From Microvirga aerophila (GTDB lineage Bacteria > Pseudomonadota > Alphaproteobacteria > Rhizobiales > Beijerinckiaceae): a stretch of 64,000 bases of DNA. Location of the stretch: contig NZ_QOIO01000014.1 in the NCBI RefSeq assembly GCF_003332305.1, positions 1-64,000 on the forward strand, written 5' to 3'. Both the position numbers and the translations under genes were made by a program. Positions 18,601 to 26,810 of the stretch are shown here, piece by piece (within the stretch, counting starts at the first letter, position 1; every line of letters starts with the position of its first letter). The notes under the pieces were generated by a model. It saw nothing but the letters and a program-made list of their open reading frames with translations, was not told where the DNA came from and made no database searches.

Positions 18601-19152
18601 GCCGCCGCGAACCGCGTACTCGCCGGTGTCCCGAACCGTGCCGGTGCGCAGGAAGCCATTGGTCTCAAGCCAGTTGATCAACAACGTGGTGTCGACCACG
18701 TTGCCGGGCGCGGCTGAAAACGTCTCGGCTGCGATCTTGGAGCGGGGCGGCACCCTCTGAACGAGGGCGTTCACCGTGGTCGAGAGGATCCTCGGCTTGT
18801 CCTCGGAGGTCTTCGATCGGGCAAGCCGCGCCAGGGTCGTCATGCGCTGAGCCGTGATCGCGGCATTGGGCGATACCCGGTCATAGGGCTGACAGTCCCA
18901 AGCCGGGAACGGCAGGATCTCGATTTCCGGCGCGATGAACCCGAGGCTGTTGGCGAAGTTCTGTTGCCGCTGCCCGTCCCGGGCCACATGCACCAGGACC
19001 GCAGGTCCCTCCACCAGACCCGACAACCCGCGGGCGAGGTCCGCGACCGCGAGCGCGTCGAACCCATCCGGAACGCTGGAAAGCGTCAGGTTCTGGCCCT
19101 TCTTGAGAGCATCCAGGGCGCGGTTCAAAGCGGGCTTCAATGCAGATTTCAT
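15619..19152 (-). CDS. mfd: Transcription-repair coupling factor Mfd
   Basis: The DNA translocase that removes RNA polymerase stalled at lesions and recruits UvrA (1177 residues). Order: UvrB-like N-terminal region (1 to about 350), RNA-polymerase interaction domain with DLVVHVDHGIGRFEGL (about 520-535), helicase domain with Walker A GDVGFGKTEVA (about 655), DEEQ box (about 756), the Q-L-R-G-R-V-G-R motif VI, and the C-terminal TRCF domain. Length is normal. The ATG at 19152 fits; a TTG at 19170 is possible. Neither has a clear Shine-Dalgarno sequence. Downstream it is coupled to a serine hydrolase gene; upstream is sdhE, as in many alphaproteobacteria. Confidence 0.97.
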   Translation of the reverse strand: MKSALKPALNRALDALKKGQNLTLSSVPDGFDALAVADLARGLSGLVEGPAVLVHVARDGQRQQNFANSLGFIAPEIEILPFPAWDCQPYDRVSPNAAITAQRMTTLARLARSKTSEDKPRILSTTVNALVQRVPPRSKIAAETFSAAPGNVVDTTLLINWLETNGFLRTGTVRDTGEYAVRGGIIDLYPAGLPNPVRLDFFGDALESIRSFDPETQRTVGTLRSLDLVPMSEVQLTTESIKRFRQTYVAAFGAPKRDDRLYEAISEGRRYPGLEHWLPLFHDHLDTLFDYVPGIPVVFDSLADDAAAERLSQVQDYFDARHKGLGQNQPGVAPYRPLPPEALYFKPEEWAERAASLPLARLTPFAVPESEGRPVVDCGVRQGRNFIAERADENANVFEAVIRHIRDLQASGRRVVLGAWSDGSRERLCHVLHDHDLRQTKPIARFSDAMAYPRNEVPVGIWPLESGFETGDLAVISEQDILGDRLVRQKRKSKRPQDFLTEVAALTPGDLVVHVDHGIGRFEGLKTIEAAGAPHDCLELHYAGGDRLFLPVENIELLTRYGSEESEVQLDKLGGGGWQARKARMKQRIREMAGALMKIAAARILKDAPRLTPPEGLYDEFAARFPYDETEDQQTAIDAVLDDLATGRPMDRLVCGDVGFGKTEVALRAAFVSAMNGKQVAVVVPTTLLARQHHKTFCDRFRGLPLNIAQASRFVPAAEMKKTKEGLADGSVDIVVGTHALLGKSINFKDLGLIIVDEEQHFGVSHKERLKELRAEVHVLTLSATPIPRTLQLALTGVRELSLITTPPVDRLAVRTFITPFDPLLIREALLRERYRSGQAFYVVPRLDDLADVKAFLDREVPEAKVAVAHGQMAAGQLEDVMTAFYEGKYDILLSTTIVESGLDIPTANTLIVHRADMFGLSQLYQLRGRVGRSKTRAYALFSVPANKSLTVQAERRLKVLQTLDTLGAGFQLASHDLDIRGAGNLLGEEQSGHIKEVGYELYQQMLEEAVAQLKAGIEEPAEDQWSPTIQVGAPVMIPESYVSDLQLRLGLYRRLSTLETDAEIDAFGAEMIDRFGPLPSEVGQLLKIMAIKVLCRRANVEKVDAGPKGIIVSFRDNAFANPTGLVSYVAEQASFAKVRPDMKIVFIREVESPDERIKTSTTILRNLVRIAEKKAA

Positions 19153-19232
19153 AACGATTTGTCGGATCAATGGAATGAAACGTCGGCCGCATGGCCCGGT
19201 TCGACCGGCACAATACGGAAGTGGCGATCGTG

Positions 19233-19529
19233 TCAGGTATGGATGGGCGAGGTGTGGGTATGAAACCCCTTCAGGCGCCGGAACAGATCGGTGTCATAAT
19301 TTTCCGGCGTGGCGATTTCACCCGTAATCCAGCCGAGCAGATCTCGGTCCTGAACCTCGATCAGCCGTTCGAACTCTGTGAGATCTTCCTCCGACAGGTC
19401 GCCGATCGCCGCATCCGCGAAGCGGCCCATGATGAGGTCCATCTCGCGCATACCCCTGTGCCAGGCGCGGAAGAGGATCTGGCGTCTGCGGACGTCGAGG
19501 CCGGCGCTGGTGCGCGTTGTACCGCTCAT
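19233..19529 (-). CDS. sdhE: Succinate dehydrogenase assembly factor SdhE
   Basis: A small protein (98 residues) that helps attach FAD covalently to succinate dehydrogenase and related flavoproteins. The diagnostic RGMREMDLIMGRF motif (residues 25-37; R-G-x-x-E-x-D) is intact. It lies just upstream of mfd on the same strand and diverges from recG, the usual alphaproteobacterial order. The start at 19529 gives a normal length. Confidence 0.93.
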   Translation of the reverse strand: MSGTTRTSAGLDVRRRQILFRAWHRGMREMDLIMGRFADAAIGDLSEEDLTEFERLIEVQDRDLLGWITGEIATPENYDTDLFRRLKGFHTHTSPIHT

Positions 19530-19618
19530 GAAGATTCTCCATTTGTTCAGGAATGGCGTCGCCTCAAGGCGGCTTGGCCGCTATATAGCCATCTCAACCT
19601 GACTTGCCACCCATCACA

Positions 19619-21736
19619 ATGTCATTGCGCCCTTCCATTCTCGATCCGCTTTTCGCTCCAGCCTCCACCTTGCCCGGGGTCGGACCCAAGATCGCGCCTC
19701 TCCTGGACCGCCTCGTCGGCGAGCCGGGGAGGCCAACCCGCGTCATGGACCTCCTGTTCCATCTGCCGAGCGGAGGGATCGCCCGCGAGATAAAAGGCTC
19801 CATCGCCGATGCCCCGATCGGCGAGCCGGTCACCCTCTCGGTGACAGTCGCCGCTCACCGCCCCCCGCCTCTCGGCCGACGTGCGCCCTATCGGATTCTC
19901 GTCGAGGATGAGACCGGCGACGTCGTGCTGGTGTTCTTCAACGGTCAGAGGGCTCGGCTTGAAAAGCTGCTGCCAGTGGGGGAGCGGCGCTATGTCTCCG
20001 GCAAGATCGAGTTGTGGGATACCACCCGCCAGATGGTCCATCCCGACCGGATCCTCGATGACAAGGGAATCGAGAGCCTGCCGGCCGTCGAGGCGGTCTA
20101 TGGCCTGACGGAAGGGCTCTCGTCCCGGATGGTCGGGCGCTATGTGGGGGCGGCCCTTGAGCGGGTGCCGTCCATGCCGGAATGGCAGGATAGCGCCTGG
20201 CTTGATCGGAATGCTCTGCCGCCCTTCGATCAGGCCCTCGCGGCGATCCACAAGCCCGGAAGCGCCTCCCAGCTCTCCGAGGAGGCGCTCGCTAAGTCGC
20301 CGGCGAGAAAACGTCTTGCCTATGATGAACTGCTCGCCTCCCAGCTTGCCCTCGCGCTCGTCAGAAGCCGCATGCGCCGCCTGCCTGGCAGAGTGAATGC
20401 CGGAGATGGTCATCTTGTCGAGAAGCTGCAGCAGGCCCTGCCCTTCGGGCTGACCGCCTCGCAGACGCAGGCCGTCGAGGACATCCGCCACGATCTCGTG
20501 GCTGACAAGAAGATGCTGCGCCTCCTCCAGGGCGACGTGGGATCCGGCAAGACCGTGGTGGGGCTGCTCGCCATGGCGAGCGCCATCGAGGCGGGACGTC
20601 AGGCGGCCCTGATGGCCCCCACTGAAATCCTGGCCCGCCAGCACTATGAGCGCATTGCTCCGCTCGCCGAACAGGCGGGCTTGTCCATTTCCCTCCTCAC
20701 CGGCCGCGACAAGGGATCGGCCCGAAAAGCGGTTTTGGCAGGCCTTGCGGATGGCAGCGTTCACATCGCCGTCGGCACCCACGCCCTGTTCCAAGAGGGC
20801 GTCGCATTCCAGGACCTTGGGATCGCCGTCGTCGACGAGCAGCATCGCTTCGGGGTGCACCAGCGCCTTGCCCTCGGGTCGAAGGGTGAAGCAGTGGATA
20901 TCCTCGTCATGACCGCGACCCCAATTCCCCGCACCCTCGCCCTCACCTATTTCGGCGACATGGACGTGTCGGTTTTGAGCGAGAAACCTGCGGGTCGTAA
21001 GCCCATTGCCACGAAGCTGATCTCGATCGAGCGGCTCGACGAAGTGGTCGGAGCCATGGGGCGCGCCATCGCCAACGGCGATCAGGTCTATTGGGTGTGT
21101 CCGCTCGTGGGGGAATCCGAGACCATCGACCTTGCCGCCGCCGAGGAGCGCCACGAACAGCTGAAGAGCGTCTTTGGCGGCGTGGTCGGGCTCGTCCACG
21201 GCAAGATGGCCGGGCGCGATAAGGACGCCGCCATGGAGCGGTTTTCCCGTGGCGAAACGAAGATCCTCGTATCGACCACCGTCATCGAGGTCGGCGTGGA
21301 TGTGCCGAACGCCACCATCATGGTGATCGAACATGCGGAGCGGTTCGGCTTGGCCCAGTTGCACCAACTCCGAGGGCGCGTGGGACGCGGCTCGCGCTCG
21401 TCCACATGTCTGCTTGTCTTTAAGGGCCCGCTCGGCCAGACCGCCCAGGCGCGGCTGGAGATGATGCGCCAGACCGAAGACGGATTCCGCATTGCCGAGG
21501 AAGACCTGCGCCTCCGCGGAGAGGGCGAGGTTCTGGGCACTCGGCAGTCTGGCCTGCCGGGCTTCAAACTCGCCCGCCTGGAAGTGGACGGCGATCTACT
21601 GGCCGCAGCACGGGACGACGCGCGCCTGATCGTGGACCGAGACCCGGACCTCACAAGCGAGCGCGGCGAGGCGCTTCGCGTGCTGCTCTACATGTTCGAA
21701 CGCGACTCCGCGATCCGGCTGCTTCGGGCAGGTTAA
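19619..21736 (+). CDS. recG: ATP-dependent DNA helicase RecG
   Basis: A branch-migration and fork-reversal helicase (705 residues). The N-terminal wedge/OB domain includes LPGVGPK and the YRILVEDETGDVVLVFFN strand region. Helicase motif I GDVGSGKT begins near residue 305, motif II is DEQH (about 406), and QLRGRVGRG is motif VI. The ATG at 19619 is preferred over a TTG 15 bases upstream because it gives the usual N-terminus. Divergent from sdhE; convergent with glmS with only 6 bases between stops. Confidence 0.96.
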   Translation: MSLRPSILDPLFAPASTLPGVGPKIAPLLDRLVGEPGRPTRVMDLLFHLPSGGIAREIKGSIADAPIGEPVTLSVTVAAHRPPPLGRRAPYRILVEDETGDVVLVFFNGQRARLEKLLPVGERRYVSGKIELWDTTRQMVHPDRILDDKGIESLPAVEAVYGLTEGLSSRMVGRYVGAALERVPSMPEWQDSAWLDRNALPPFDQALAAIHKPGSASQLSEEALAKSPARKRLAYDELLASQLALALVRSRMRRLPGRVNAGDGHLVEKLQQALPFGLTASQTQAVEDIRHDLVADKKMLRLLQGDVGSGKTVVGLLAMASAIEAGRQAALMAPTEILARQHYERIAPLAEQAGLSISLLTGRDKGSARKAVLAGLADGSVHIAVGTHALFQEGVAFQDLGIAVVDEQHRFGVHQRLALGSKGEAVDILVMTATPIPRTLALTYFGDMDVSVLSEKPAGRKPIATKLISIERLDEVVGAMGRAIANGDQVYWVCPLVGESETIDLAAAEERHEQLKSVFGGVVGLVHGKMAGRDKDAAMERFSRGETKILVSTTVIEVGVDVPNATIMVIEHAERFGLAQLHQLRGRVGRGSRSSTCLLVFKGPLGQTAQARLEMMRQTEDGFRIAEEDLRLRGEGEVLGTRQSGLPGFKLARLEVDGDLLAAARDDARLIVDRDPDLTSERGEALRVLLYMFERDSAIRLLRAG

Positions 21737-21742
21737 CGCCCG

Positions 21743-23569
21743 TCACTCCACGGTGACGGACTTCGCCAAGTTGCGGGGCTGGTCCACGTCTTTGCCCATG
21801 AAAACGGCGGTGTGGTAGGCGAGGAGCTGGATCGGGATCGAATGGACGATGGGCGCGACGATGGGATGCGCCGCTGGCATAACGATGGTCGCCATCGTGT
21901 CGAGACCGGTGTCCAGAGCCCCCTTCTCGTCCGTGATGAGAATGATCCGCCCGCCTCGCGCTGCTACTTCCTGCATGTTCGAGACGGTCTTCTCGAAAAC
22001 CGCGTCATGGGGCGCGATGACGATGACCGGCATGGTCTCGTCGATGAGGGCGATGGGTCCGTGCTTCAGCTCGCCGGCCGCGTAGCCCTCCGCGTGGATA
22101 TAGGAGATTTCCTTGAGCTTCAGCGCCCCTTCTAGGGCCAGCGGATAGGAGGTTCCGCGGCCGAGATAGAGCACGTCCTTCGCTTTTGAGAGCTCACGAG
22201 CGAGCACCTCGATCTGGTGTTCGCGCTTGATGGCTTCGCTCATCAGACCCGGTACGCCGATCAGCGCATCCACCAACTCCTTCTCGTCCTCGGCGCTCAA
22301 CGTGCCACGGGCCCTGCCCGCCGCAATGGCGAGGGACAGCAGGACGGCAAGCTGGCACGTGAACGCTTTCGTGGAAGCCACACCAACTTCGACCCCCGCA
22401 AGGGTCGACGCCACAACGGCGCTCTCACGGGCCATGGTAGAAGTCGGCACGTTCACCACCGAGACGGTGTGCTGCTGCTCGGACGTGGCATAGCGCAGAG
22501 AGGCCAGCGTGTCGGCGGTCTCGCCGGACTGCGACACGAACAGCGCAAGGCTTCCCGGCTCAAGGGGCGCTTCCCGGTAACGGAATTCGGACGCGACATC
22601 GATCTCGACCGGGATTCGCGCAAGACGTTCGAACCAGTATTTCGAAATAAGCCCTGCCAGATATGCCGTTCCGCAAGCGGAGATCGACAGGCGTTTAAGA
22701 TCCTTGAAATCGAACGGCAGGTCGAATGGGAGCGCGACCCGGCCGGCGCTGAAATCCACGTAATGCGCCAGGGTGCGGCCGACAACCTCGGGCTGCTCGT
22801 GGATTTCCTTGGCCATGAAGTGGCGGTGGTTGCCCTTGTCCGCCATGAACGACCCCGTGACGATCTTGTGGCGGGGCCGCCGCACGCTTTGCCCAGACTC
22901 GTCGCGGATATCCACGCCGGTGCGGTGCAGGATCGCCCAGTCGCCGTCCTCCAGATAGGTGATGTCATCCGTAAAGGGCGCGAGAGCGAGAGCATCTGAT
23001 CCGAGATACATCTCGCCATCGCCGAACCCGAGGGCCAACGGAGCCCCATGGCGCGCGCCGATCAGCAGGTCGTCCTCACCCGAGAACAGGAACCCGAGAG
23101 CGAACGCGCCGCGCAGGCGCGGCAAGGTGACCGCAATCGCCTCGATGGGCGGACGGCCCTGCCGCATCTCGTAGGTGACGAGCTGGGCGACCACCTCTGT
23201 GTCGGTTTCGGTTTCGAACTTGATGCCCTTGGCCTCGAGGCCGGTCTTCAGTTCACGGAAGTTCTCGATGATGCCGTTATGGACGACCGCGAGCTTTTCG
23301 GTCGCATGCGGATGGGCGTTGGTTTCATTGGGTTTGCCGTGGGTGGCCCAGCGGGTGTGTCCGATACCGATTGCGCCCGACAAAGGAGCCTGCGACAGCT
23401 TTGTCTCAAGGTTGCGAAGCTTGCCCTCCGCCCGGCGGCGGTCGAGATGGCCGTTTTCCAGCGTTGCGACCCCAGCGGAATCGTACCCTCGGTATTCAAG
23501 CCGCCGGAGGGCCTCGACGATTTGCGGAGCGACCGATGTCTTGCCAATGATTCCAACGATTCCGCACAT
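21743..23569 (-). CDS. glmS: Glutamine--fructose-6-phosphate aminotransferase (isomerizing)
   Basis: Makes glucosamine-6-phosphate from fructose-6-phosphate and glutamine, the first step to UDP-GlcNAc for peptidoglycan and lipopolysaccharide (608 residues). The class II amidotransferase domain starts MCGIVG; the initiator Met is removed so that Cys becomes the N-terminal nucleophile, which fixes the start at 23569. Two SIS domains follow (about 280-600), with SQSGETADTL, and the protein ends in KSVTVE as usual. It is downstream of glmU on the same strand with 102 bases between, a gap that carries a CRP-like palindrome. No glmS ribozyme is expected or seen. Confidence 0.97.
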   Translation of the reverse strand: MCGIVGIIGKTSVAPQIVEALRRLEYRGYDSAGVATLENGHLDRRRAEGKLRNLETKLSQAPLSGAIGIGHTRWATHGKPNETNAHPHATEKLAVVHNGIIENFRELKTGLEAKGIKFETETDTEVVAQLVTYEMRQGRPPIEAIAVTLPRLRGAFALGFLFSGEDDLLIGARHGAPLALGFGDGEMYLGSDALALAPFTDDITYLEDGDWAILHRTGVDIRDESGQSVRRPRHKIVTGSFMADKGNHRHFMAKEIHEQPEVVGRTLAHYVDFSAGRVALPFDLPFDFKDLKRLSISACGTAYLAGLISKYWFERLARIPVEIDVASEFRYREAPLEPGSLALFVSQSGETADTLASLRYATSEQQHTVSVVNVPTSTMARESAVVASTLAGVEVGVASTKAFTCQLAVLLSLAIAAGRARGTLSAEDEKELVDALIGVPGLMSEAIKREHQIEVLARELSKAKDVLYLGRGTSYPLALEGALKLKEISYIHAEGYAAGELKHGPIALIDETMPVIVIAPHDAVFEKTVSNMQEVAARGGRIILITDEKGALDTGLDTMATIVMPAAHPIVAPIVHSIPIQLLAYHTAVFMGKDVDQPRNLAKSVTVE

Positions 23570-23660
23570 GTGCGAGACGCCCCAATCCTTCAAAAACTGC
23601 TAAGTTTCAGCCCTGCTACAGATGCGGCAAGGACTTCTCAAATCAAGTTGCGTGACCGAA

Positions 23661-23676
23661 TGTGACAGCAGTCACA
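23661..23676. promoter_or_regulatory. CRP-like palindrome upstream of glmS
   Basis: TGTGA-CAGCAG-TCACA matches the classical CRP/FNR-family half-site arrangement exactly. It begins about 92 bases before the glmS ATG and overlaps the glmU stop codon. It may be a regulator site or may form a small hairpin in the transcript. Confidence 0.35.
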
Positions 23677-25057
23677 CCTTCTTGGCCGATTGGTGTTTGG
23701 CCGCCTTGGCCTTGTCCCGGAACTCGGTGGCCCAGTCCTCCTTGATGACCTGGCGACCGCGTCCGAGGCTCAGCGCGTTGTCGGGCACATTTTCGGTGAT
23801 GACCGATCCCGATCCCACGAAAGCGCCCTTTCCGATGGTGATAGGCGCCACCAGGGACGAGTTGGATCCCACAAAGGCGCCGTCTTGGATCTCGGTGCGA
23901 TATTTACCGAAGCCGTCATAATTGCACGTGATCGTACCGGCGCCGATATTGGCGTCGGCGCCCACGCTCGCGTCGCCGAGGTAGGTCAAGTGGCTTACCT
24001 TCGCGCCCGCCCCGAGTTCGGTGTTCTTGATCTCGACGAAGTTGCCAACCTTGGCCCTCGGACCGATCGACGCTCCCGGCCTCAGGCGCGCATAGGGGCC
24101 GATGCCGGCTCCGGACGCCACGTGGGTGCCCTCCAGATGACTGAAACTATGGATGATCACCCCGTCTTCGATCGTGACGCCGGGTCCGAAGACCACGTGC
24201 GGCTCCACCACCACATCCCGTCCCAACTGGGTGTCGTGGCTTAGGAAGACCGTTTCGGGCGCAACCAGGGTCACGCCCGACACCATGGCCTCCTGCCGCA
24301 GGCGCTCCTGGATCATACGCTCGGCCGCCGCGAGCTGGGCCCGATCATTGATGCCGTGCACCTCCTCCTCGGACGCAATCACCACGGCGGAGCGATGCCC
24401 GAGGCGGCGGGCAATGCTGACTGCGTCGGTAAGATAGTATTCTTTCTGAGCATTCTTAGTTTCGAGCTGGTCCAGGATGTCCAGCGCGACGTCGCCTCTG
24501 AGCGCCATCAGGCCGCCGTTGCAGAGGGTGATCCTGCGCTCCTCCTCACTGGCGTCCTTGTGCTCCCGGATATCGAGGAGTTCGTCGCCTAACATGATGA
24601 AACGCCCATAGCCGGTCGGGTCCCGCGCCTCGAACCCAAGGCCCACCACGGCGGCTCCCTTTGCTAAAGGCTCGCGCAGCCGTGCGAGGGTCTCGGCGGT
24701 GACGAGCGGGGTATCGGCATAGACCACGATCACGTCGTCGGGTCGTCGCTCCAGGGCTTCCCGCGCGCTCAAGACCGCGTGGCCCGTTCCCAGCCGCTCC
24801 CGCTGGACGAAGATGTGCGCGCTCGGAACAATATTGCGCGCCTCTCGTGCAACGTCGTCCCGATCGGGCCCGACCACAACGGATACCTCGGCGGCGCCGA
24901 CCTTTGTCACGGCGGCCATGACATGGCCGAGCACCGACCGGCCGGCAATCTCATGCAGGACCTTGGGCCTGTTCGATTTCATCCGCGTTCCTTCCCCGGC
25001 GGCTAGAACGACGGCGAGGCAGCTACGGGTAGGGGCCTTCATGGGAGACGAGGTCAT
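23672..25057 (-). CDS. glmU: Bifunctional GlcNAc-1-P uridyltransferase / GlcN-1-P acetyltransferase
   Basis: Catalyses the last two steps to UDP-GlcNAc (461 residues). The N-terminal pyrophosphorylase domain has LAAGEGTRMKSNRPKVLHEI (key residues GEGTRM and K of RPK), GTGHAV and YADTPL. The C-terminal half is a left-handed beta helix of hexapeptide repeats (about 255-440) with the acetyltransferase motifs VGNFVEIKN and NYDGFGKYRTEI. The ATG at 25057 is used; a second ATG at 25042 is possible. Forms a unit with glmS downstream, so two enzymes of one pathway are together. Confidence 0.97.
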   Translation of the reverse strand: MTSSPMKAPTRSCLAVVLAAGEGTRMKSNRPKVLHEIAGRSVLGHVMAAVTKVGAAEVSVVVGPDRDDVAREARNIVPSAHIFVQRERLGTGHAVLSAREALERRPDDVIVVYADTPLVTAETLARLREPLAKGAAVVGLGFEARDPTGYGRFIMLGDELLDIREHKDASEEERRITLCNGGLMALRGDVALDILDQLETKNAQKEYYLTDAVSIARRLGHRSAVVIASEEEVHGINDRAQLAAAERMIQERLRQEAMVSGVTLVAPETVFLSHDTQLGRDVVVEPHVVFGPGVTIEDGVIIHSFSHLEGTHVASGAGIGPYARLRPGASIGPRAKVGNFVEIKNTELGAGAKVSHLTYLGDASVGADANIGAGTITCNYDGFGKYRTEIQDGAFVGSNSSLVAPITIGKGAFVGSGSVITENVPDNALSLGRGRQVIKEDWATEFRDKAKAAKHQSAKKV

Positions 25058-25238
25058 ACCATTTCATTCCAATGGAAATTTGCAGAGCAGCTAACCCAGA
25101 GTGGTTATTTCAGCAATCGTTCATCGGCAAAGAGGCAGATTGCGCCACCATATCATTTACTTCACGCTCACGATTGCCGATATGTATAGGGCGTCCCGTT
25201 TCCTGGCTCACTAGCCTCGTTCAGACAAGAGTATCACC

Positions 25239-26810
25239 GTGCCGGCTTCGTTGTGGGCGTCATCCCCGTCTCATCCCCGCCGGCGCGATATGCTGGCCTA
25301 TATCGGCGTATCCGTCGCTGGCCTCGCATACGCGCCAGAACTTCGAGCTCAAACTCCCCAGGCCCAGATCTATACAAGGTTGGGCGACAACCAGCGCTTC
25401 GACCCATCCATCGTGGCTGCCCTTGCGCGCCAACTCGCCAGCAAGCCCTTCGTGCAGCCGCAGAACAACCTGCCGGACTTCTTTTCGAATCTGACCTACG
25501 AGCAATATGTTGCGATCAAGTCGCGCCAAGCCCCCATTTGGGGTTCCGAAGGGCGTGGGATCGCCTTTGAGCCGCTTCACCGCGGCTTCGTGTTCACGAA
25601 CGCCGTGGATCTCTATGTGGTCGAGGACGGGGGGGTGCGCCGGGTCGGGTATGAATCCGCCAGCTTCGATTATGGCCGCCCGAATCTTCCCAACGACATC
25701 GGCGATATCGGGTTTTCCGGATTCAGGCTTATATCGACCTCCGGCAACGGAAAACCGTTCGACTTCGCCATCGTTCAGGGAGCGACCTTTTTTCGCGCTA
25801 TCGCGAGAGGGCAGAACTACGGCGCCATCGCCCGGGCCCTTACGCTGAAGCCGGCAGATCCGAAGGGAGAGGAATTCCCGATCTTCCGAGCGTTCTGGCT
25901 CGAGCGTCCCGCCGTCGGCAGCAACAGCATTACGGTGCATGGGGTGATCGATTCGGAATCGACCGCCGGCGCCGTGCGAATGACCTTCCGCCCCGGCGAT
26001 ATGACCATCGTCGACGTGGAAACGACTCTGTTTCCTCGCGTGAACCTGGAACATGTGGGATTGGGCGGCATCGGCTCGACCTATTTCTATGGCGCTAATG
26101 ATCGCCGTGACGCGGATGACATCCGCTCGGCAGTCTATGAATCCTCGGGTCTTCAGATGCTGAACGGCCAAGGGGAATGGCTCTGGCGCCCCCTCCACAA
26201 CCCTGAGACCCTTCAGATCTCCGCCTTCGTGGACGCGTCGCCCCGCGGCTTCGGATTGCTTCAGCGGGAGCGCACCTACGAGACCTTTCAGGACGACGAC
26301 CAGCGATTCGAGCGCCGTCCCAGCCTTTGGAATGAGCCTCTCGGCGATTGGGGGCAGGGAAGCGTCCAGTTGCTGGAGATCCCGACCGATGCGGAGATCA
26401 ACGACAACATCCTGACGTATTGGCGGCCTAAGGCGCCCATGACCGCCGGATCGGAGGTCGCCTTCGCGTACCGGCAATACTGGTGCTGGTCTCCGCCCGA
26501 GCGCCCTCCCCTGGCAACCGTGACCTCGACCAGGGTCGGACGCGGCTCCACGGGGCGGCGGCGGCGCTTTGCCGTCGACTTTTCCGGCGATATGCTGGGT
26601 GACAATCTGCCGGCGGACCTTAAATCCGTTCTGACCGTTGGCCCAGGAACGTTCCAGAATCTCAAAATCTGGTCGTATCCGGAACGTAAGACCTTGCGCG
26701 TTGCATTCGAGCTTGACCCGGGCAACGAAAACGCGTGTGAGATGCGTCTCATCCTCGAAGCAGGCGGGAAACCGATTAGCGAGACATGGCTTTATCGTTG
26801 GACACCATAG
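25239..26810 (+). CDS. opgG: Periplasmic glucan biosynthesis protein OpgG/OpgD
   Basis: A 523-residue periplasmic protein needed to make osmoregulated periplasmic glucans. The N-terminus (RRRDMLAYIGVSVAGLAYA) looks like a twin-arginine signal, which supports the GTG start at 25239: starting at the ATG at 25290 would remove the arginines. A Tat signal is known for OpgD in E. coli, while OpgG uses Sec, so the protein may be nearer OpgD. The MdoG domain (about 45 to the end) has LTYEQYVAIKSR, FEPLHRGFVFTN and IGSTYFYGANDRR. It overlaps opgH by 25 bases, indicating an operon. Confidence 0.9.
   Translation: MPASLWASSPSHPRRRDMLAYIGVSVAGLAYAPELRAQTPQAQIYTRLGDNQRFDPSIVAALARQLASKPFVQPQNNLPDFFSNLTYEQYVAIKSRQAPIWGSEGRGIAFEPLHRGFVFTNAVDLYVVEDGGVRRVGYESASFDYGRPNLPNDIGDIGFSGFRLISTSGNGKPFDFAIVQGATFFRAIARGQNYGAIARALTLKPADPKGEEFPIFRAFWLERPAVGSNSITVHGVIDSESTAGAVRMTFRPGDMTIVDVETTLFPRVNLEHVGLGGIGSTYFYGANDRRDADDIRSAVYESSGLQMLNGQGEWLWRPLHNPETLQISAFVDASPRGFGLLQRERTYETFQDDDQRFERRPSLWNEPLGDWGQGSVQLLEIPTDAEINDNILTYWRPKAPMTAGSEVAFAYRQYWCWSPPERPPLATVTSTRVGRGSTGRRRRFAVDFSGDMLGDNLPADLKSVLTVGPGTFQNLKIWSYPERKTLRVAFELDPGNENACEMRLILEAGGKPISETWLYRWTP

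Noticed and set aside
16411-18717. 768-codon open frame on the plus strand opposite mfd
   Set aside because: It is antisense to the clear Mfd frame, has an Arg/Gly/Glu-rich composition typical of GC-rich shadow frames, and no domain is recognisable.
19622-21367. 581-codon open frame on the minus strand opposite recG
   Set aside because: RecG is unambiguous on the plus strand; the antisense product is His/Asp/Gly-rich with no family motif.
23570-23671. glmS ribozyme
   Set aside because: The class is known from Gram-positive bacteria, and the 102-base gap has no matching structure.
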